Part shown: piece after piece, positions 15,470-18,469 of the stretch
How the letters are laid out: every line of letters begins with the position of its first letter
Position numbering within the stretch: the stretch's first letter is position 1
Source of the DNA: Pseudomonadota bacterium
Lineage (GTDB): Bacteria > Pseudomonadota > Alphaproteobacteria > Acetobacterales > Acetobacteraceae
Assembly (NCBI GenBank): GCA_021798375.1
Contig: JAJZHU010000010.1
Span: forward strand, 1-18,469
Length of the DNA: 18,469 nucleotides
Reading direction: 5' to 3'
Translations under genes and position numbers: made by a program
The notes under the pieces: generated by a model
What the model was told of the DNA's origin: nothing
What the model saw: the letters and a program-made list of their open reading frames with translations, nothing else
Databases searched by the model: none

Positions 15470-15739
15470 ATGGCACATAAAAAAGCCGGCGGTTCATCCC
15501 GCAACGGGCGCGACACAGCCGGTCGGCGTCTTGGCGTCAAGAAATACGGCGGCGAGATCGTGATCGCCGGCAACATCATCATCCGCCAGCGCGGCACGCG
15601 TTGGAAGCCGGGCCGCAATGTCGGTCTGGGCCGCGATCACACCATCTTCGCGCTGATCGAAGGCCATGTGAAGTTCGAGCGCAAAGCCGACGACCGCGTG
15701 CATGTCTCGGTGGAAGCCCTCCCGGCAGCCGCTGAGTAA
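15470..15739 (+). CDS. rpmA: 50S ribosomal protein bL27
   Basis: This 89-residue protein starts with the typical [28 protein letters not shown], whose N-terminal tail reaches toward the peptidyl-transferase centre. The rest ([35 protein letters not shown]) is fully conserved. There is no Firmicute-type cleavable N-terminal extension, so it is used as made. The Shine-Dalgarno TAAGGAG overlaps the rplU stop. A rho-independent terminator follows 27 bases after the stop, so rplU and rpmA form a two-gene unit with some read-through to obgE possible. Confidence 0.98.
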   Translation: MAHKKAGGSSRNGRDTAGRRLGVKKYGGEIVIAGNIIIRQRGTRWKPGRNVGLGRDHTIFALIEGHVKFERKADDRVHVSVEALPAAAE

Positions 15740-15752
15740 GCGCTGACCCTGA

Positions 15753-17977
<2,225 letters not shown>

Positions 17978-17980
17978 TTT

Positions 17981-18120
17981 AGAGCGATTTCATGCGATCG
18001 CTCTAGAGCACATTCGGATCACGTTGAACCATATACGTGCGACGAACGTGCTCTAGCTTTTTGTTTTTACGCATGATTCACGCCTACGTGTTATTCAACC
18101 TGCGGCGATCATGCTCTAAT
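17981..18120. repeat. Mosaic intergenic inverted-repeat element (three dyad units)
   Basis: Unit 1: AGAGCGAT (17981-17988) and ATCGCTCT (17997-18004), a perfect 8-bp stem. Unit 2: AGAGCACATTCG (18005-18016) and CGAACGTGCTCT (18043-18054), 11 of 12 paired, with inner CACGT/ACGTG (18020-18024/18035-18039). Unit 3: GCATGAT (18071-18077) and ATCATGC (18108-18114), with inner CACG/CGTG (18079-18082/18087-18090). Units 2 and 3 share a GTTGAA...ACGTG core in opposite orientation, so the element is an inverted mosaic. AGAGCATGATC-ended repeats are widespread in alphaproteobacterial intergenic DNA. No transposase is present. Confidence 0.75.
18005..18068 (+). terminator. Repeat-derived terminator after obgE-proB
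   Basis: The unit 2 hairpin (AGAGCAC.../...GTGCTCT) is followed by AGC and then TTTTTGTTTTT (18058-18068). This would work as an intrinsic terminator for proB, with a repeat element used as transcription stop. Confidence 0.55.
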
Positions 18121-18469
18121 TCTCCTCCCAAAACCCATCGCTGGCGCATAATTTATCCCAGGCATTTTGGGCGTCTTGCAATGCGGGCATGGATCTTTCG
18201 GTGGCGATCCCCACCGCCATGCCGGCGGCAAATCCACACGGACCGAGCTTGGCCAGCAATGGCTCCACGCTGACCGCGTCGTTGATTTCGCCCAGCGCTT
18301 CCTGCAATTCGCCCAGACGCTCCAGATATTTGCGCGTCGCCTTGCCGCCCCAAAAATCGCCAACAAACTCGGCCCCATAGCGCAGACGCTTGGCGTTTTT
18401 GCGCACTTCGTGCAAGGCCGGGAGCGGCAGTGCCGCCAAATCCTCGCCCGCGGCCAATAAATCGCGCGC
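18116..18469 (-). CDS. CHAD-domain protein, C-terminal part (gene runs off the window)
   Basis: The minus-strand frame is open from the window end to TAG at 18116-18118, giving 117 residues. It begins ARDLLAAGEDLAALPLPALHEVRKNAKRLRYGAEFVGDFW. The HEVRKNAKRLRYGAEF helix is the conserved basic motif of CHAD domains (conserved histidine alpha-helical), thought to bind polyphosphate. The helices LERLGELQEALGEINDA and ...ALQDAQNAWDKL follow. The N-terminal part, possibly including a CYTH domain, lies outside, so the internal TTG at 18457 is not a real start. The stop codon lies within the terminal TAGAGCATGATC of the adjacent repeat, so the repeat abuts or supplies the end of this gene. Confidence 0.8.
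   Translation of the reverse strand, partial: ARDLLAAGEDLAALPLPALHEVRKNAKRLRYGAEFVGDFWGGKATRKYLERLGELQEALGEINDAVSVEPLLAKLGPCGFAAGMAVGIATERSMPALQDAQNAWDKLCASDGFWEEN

Overview
The window is a stretch of alphaproteobacterial chromosome. The evidence is a fused IspD-IspF enzyme, the dusB-ntrB-ntrC-ntrY-ntrX block, a CarD/CdnL-type regulator beside a 7Fe ferredoxin, GC-rich codon use in the housekeeping genes, and a dispersed intergenic repeat built around AGAGCATGATC-type ends. A Rhodospirillales-like organism would fit, but the order cannot be fixed from this sequence.

Layout. (1) 1-2213: the 3' part of an SUV3-like DEAD/DExH helicase, entering at its motif II. (2) 2214-2990: an AT-rich interval with a 70-residue orphan ORF, promoter-like sites and several dyads. 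Related genomes usually have no such interval here. (3) 2991-3661: an S4 RNA-binding protein and ferredoxin fdxA, coupled by an ATGA overlap, then carD (3810-4385) with a strong terminator. (4) 4490-5623, minus strand: ispDF, divergent from (5) 5686-13139, plus strand: dusB, ntrB, ntrC, ntrY, ntrX. This is a tightly packed operon of tRNA dihydrouridylation and two nitrogen/redox two-component systems. (6) 13260-14983: an accessory, AT-richer two-gene module with its own consensus-like promoter. Its second product ends in an ImmA/IrrE-like fold whose zinc-peptidase residues are all replaced. (7) 15128-17977: rplU, rpmA, obgE, proB, with a terminator between rpmA and obgE. (8) 17981-18120: a mosaic inverted-repeat element with a T-run, sitting between proB and (9) a convergent CHAD-domain gene (18116-18469, minus), cut by the window end.

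Working together: NtrB/NtrC and NtrY/NtrX sense and transmit nitrogen (and probably redox) state. CarD tunes housekeeping transcription initiation. IspDF makes isoprenoid precursor. RplU, RpmA and ObgE serve the 50S ribosomal subunit, and ProB starts proline synthesis. The most unusual material is the 13260-14983 gene pair, which looks like a self-contained module of unknown, possibly defence- or stress-related, function. It is inserted where synteny of the ntr block (normally followed by genes such as trkA/hfq) gives way to the rplU cluster. The AT-rich insert at 2214-2990 is the second place that ordinary synteny does not explain.
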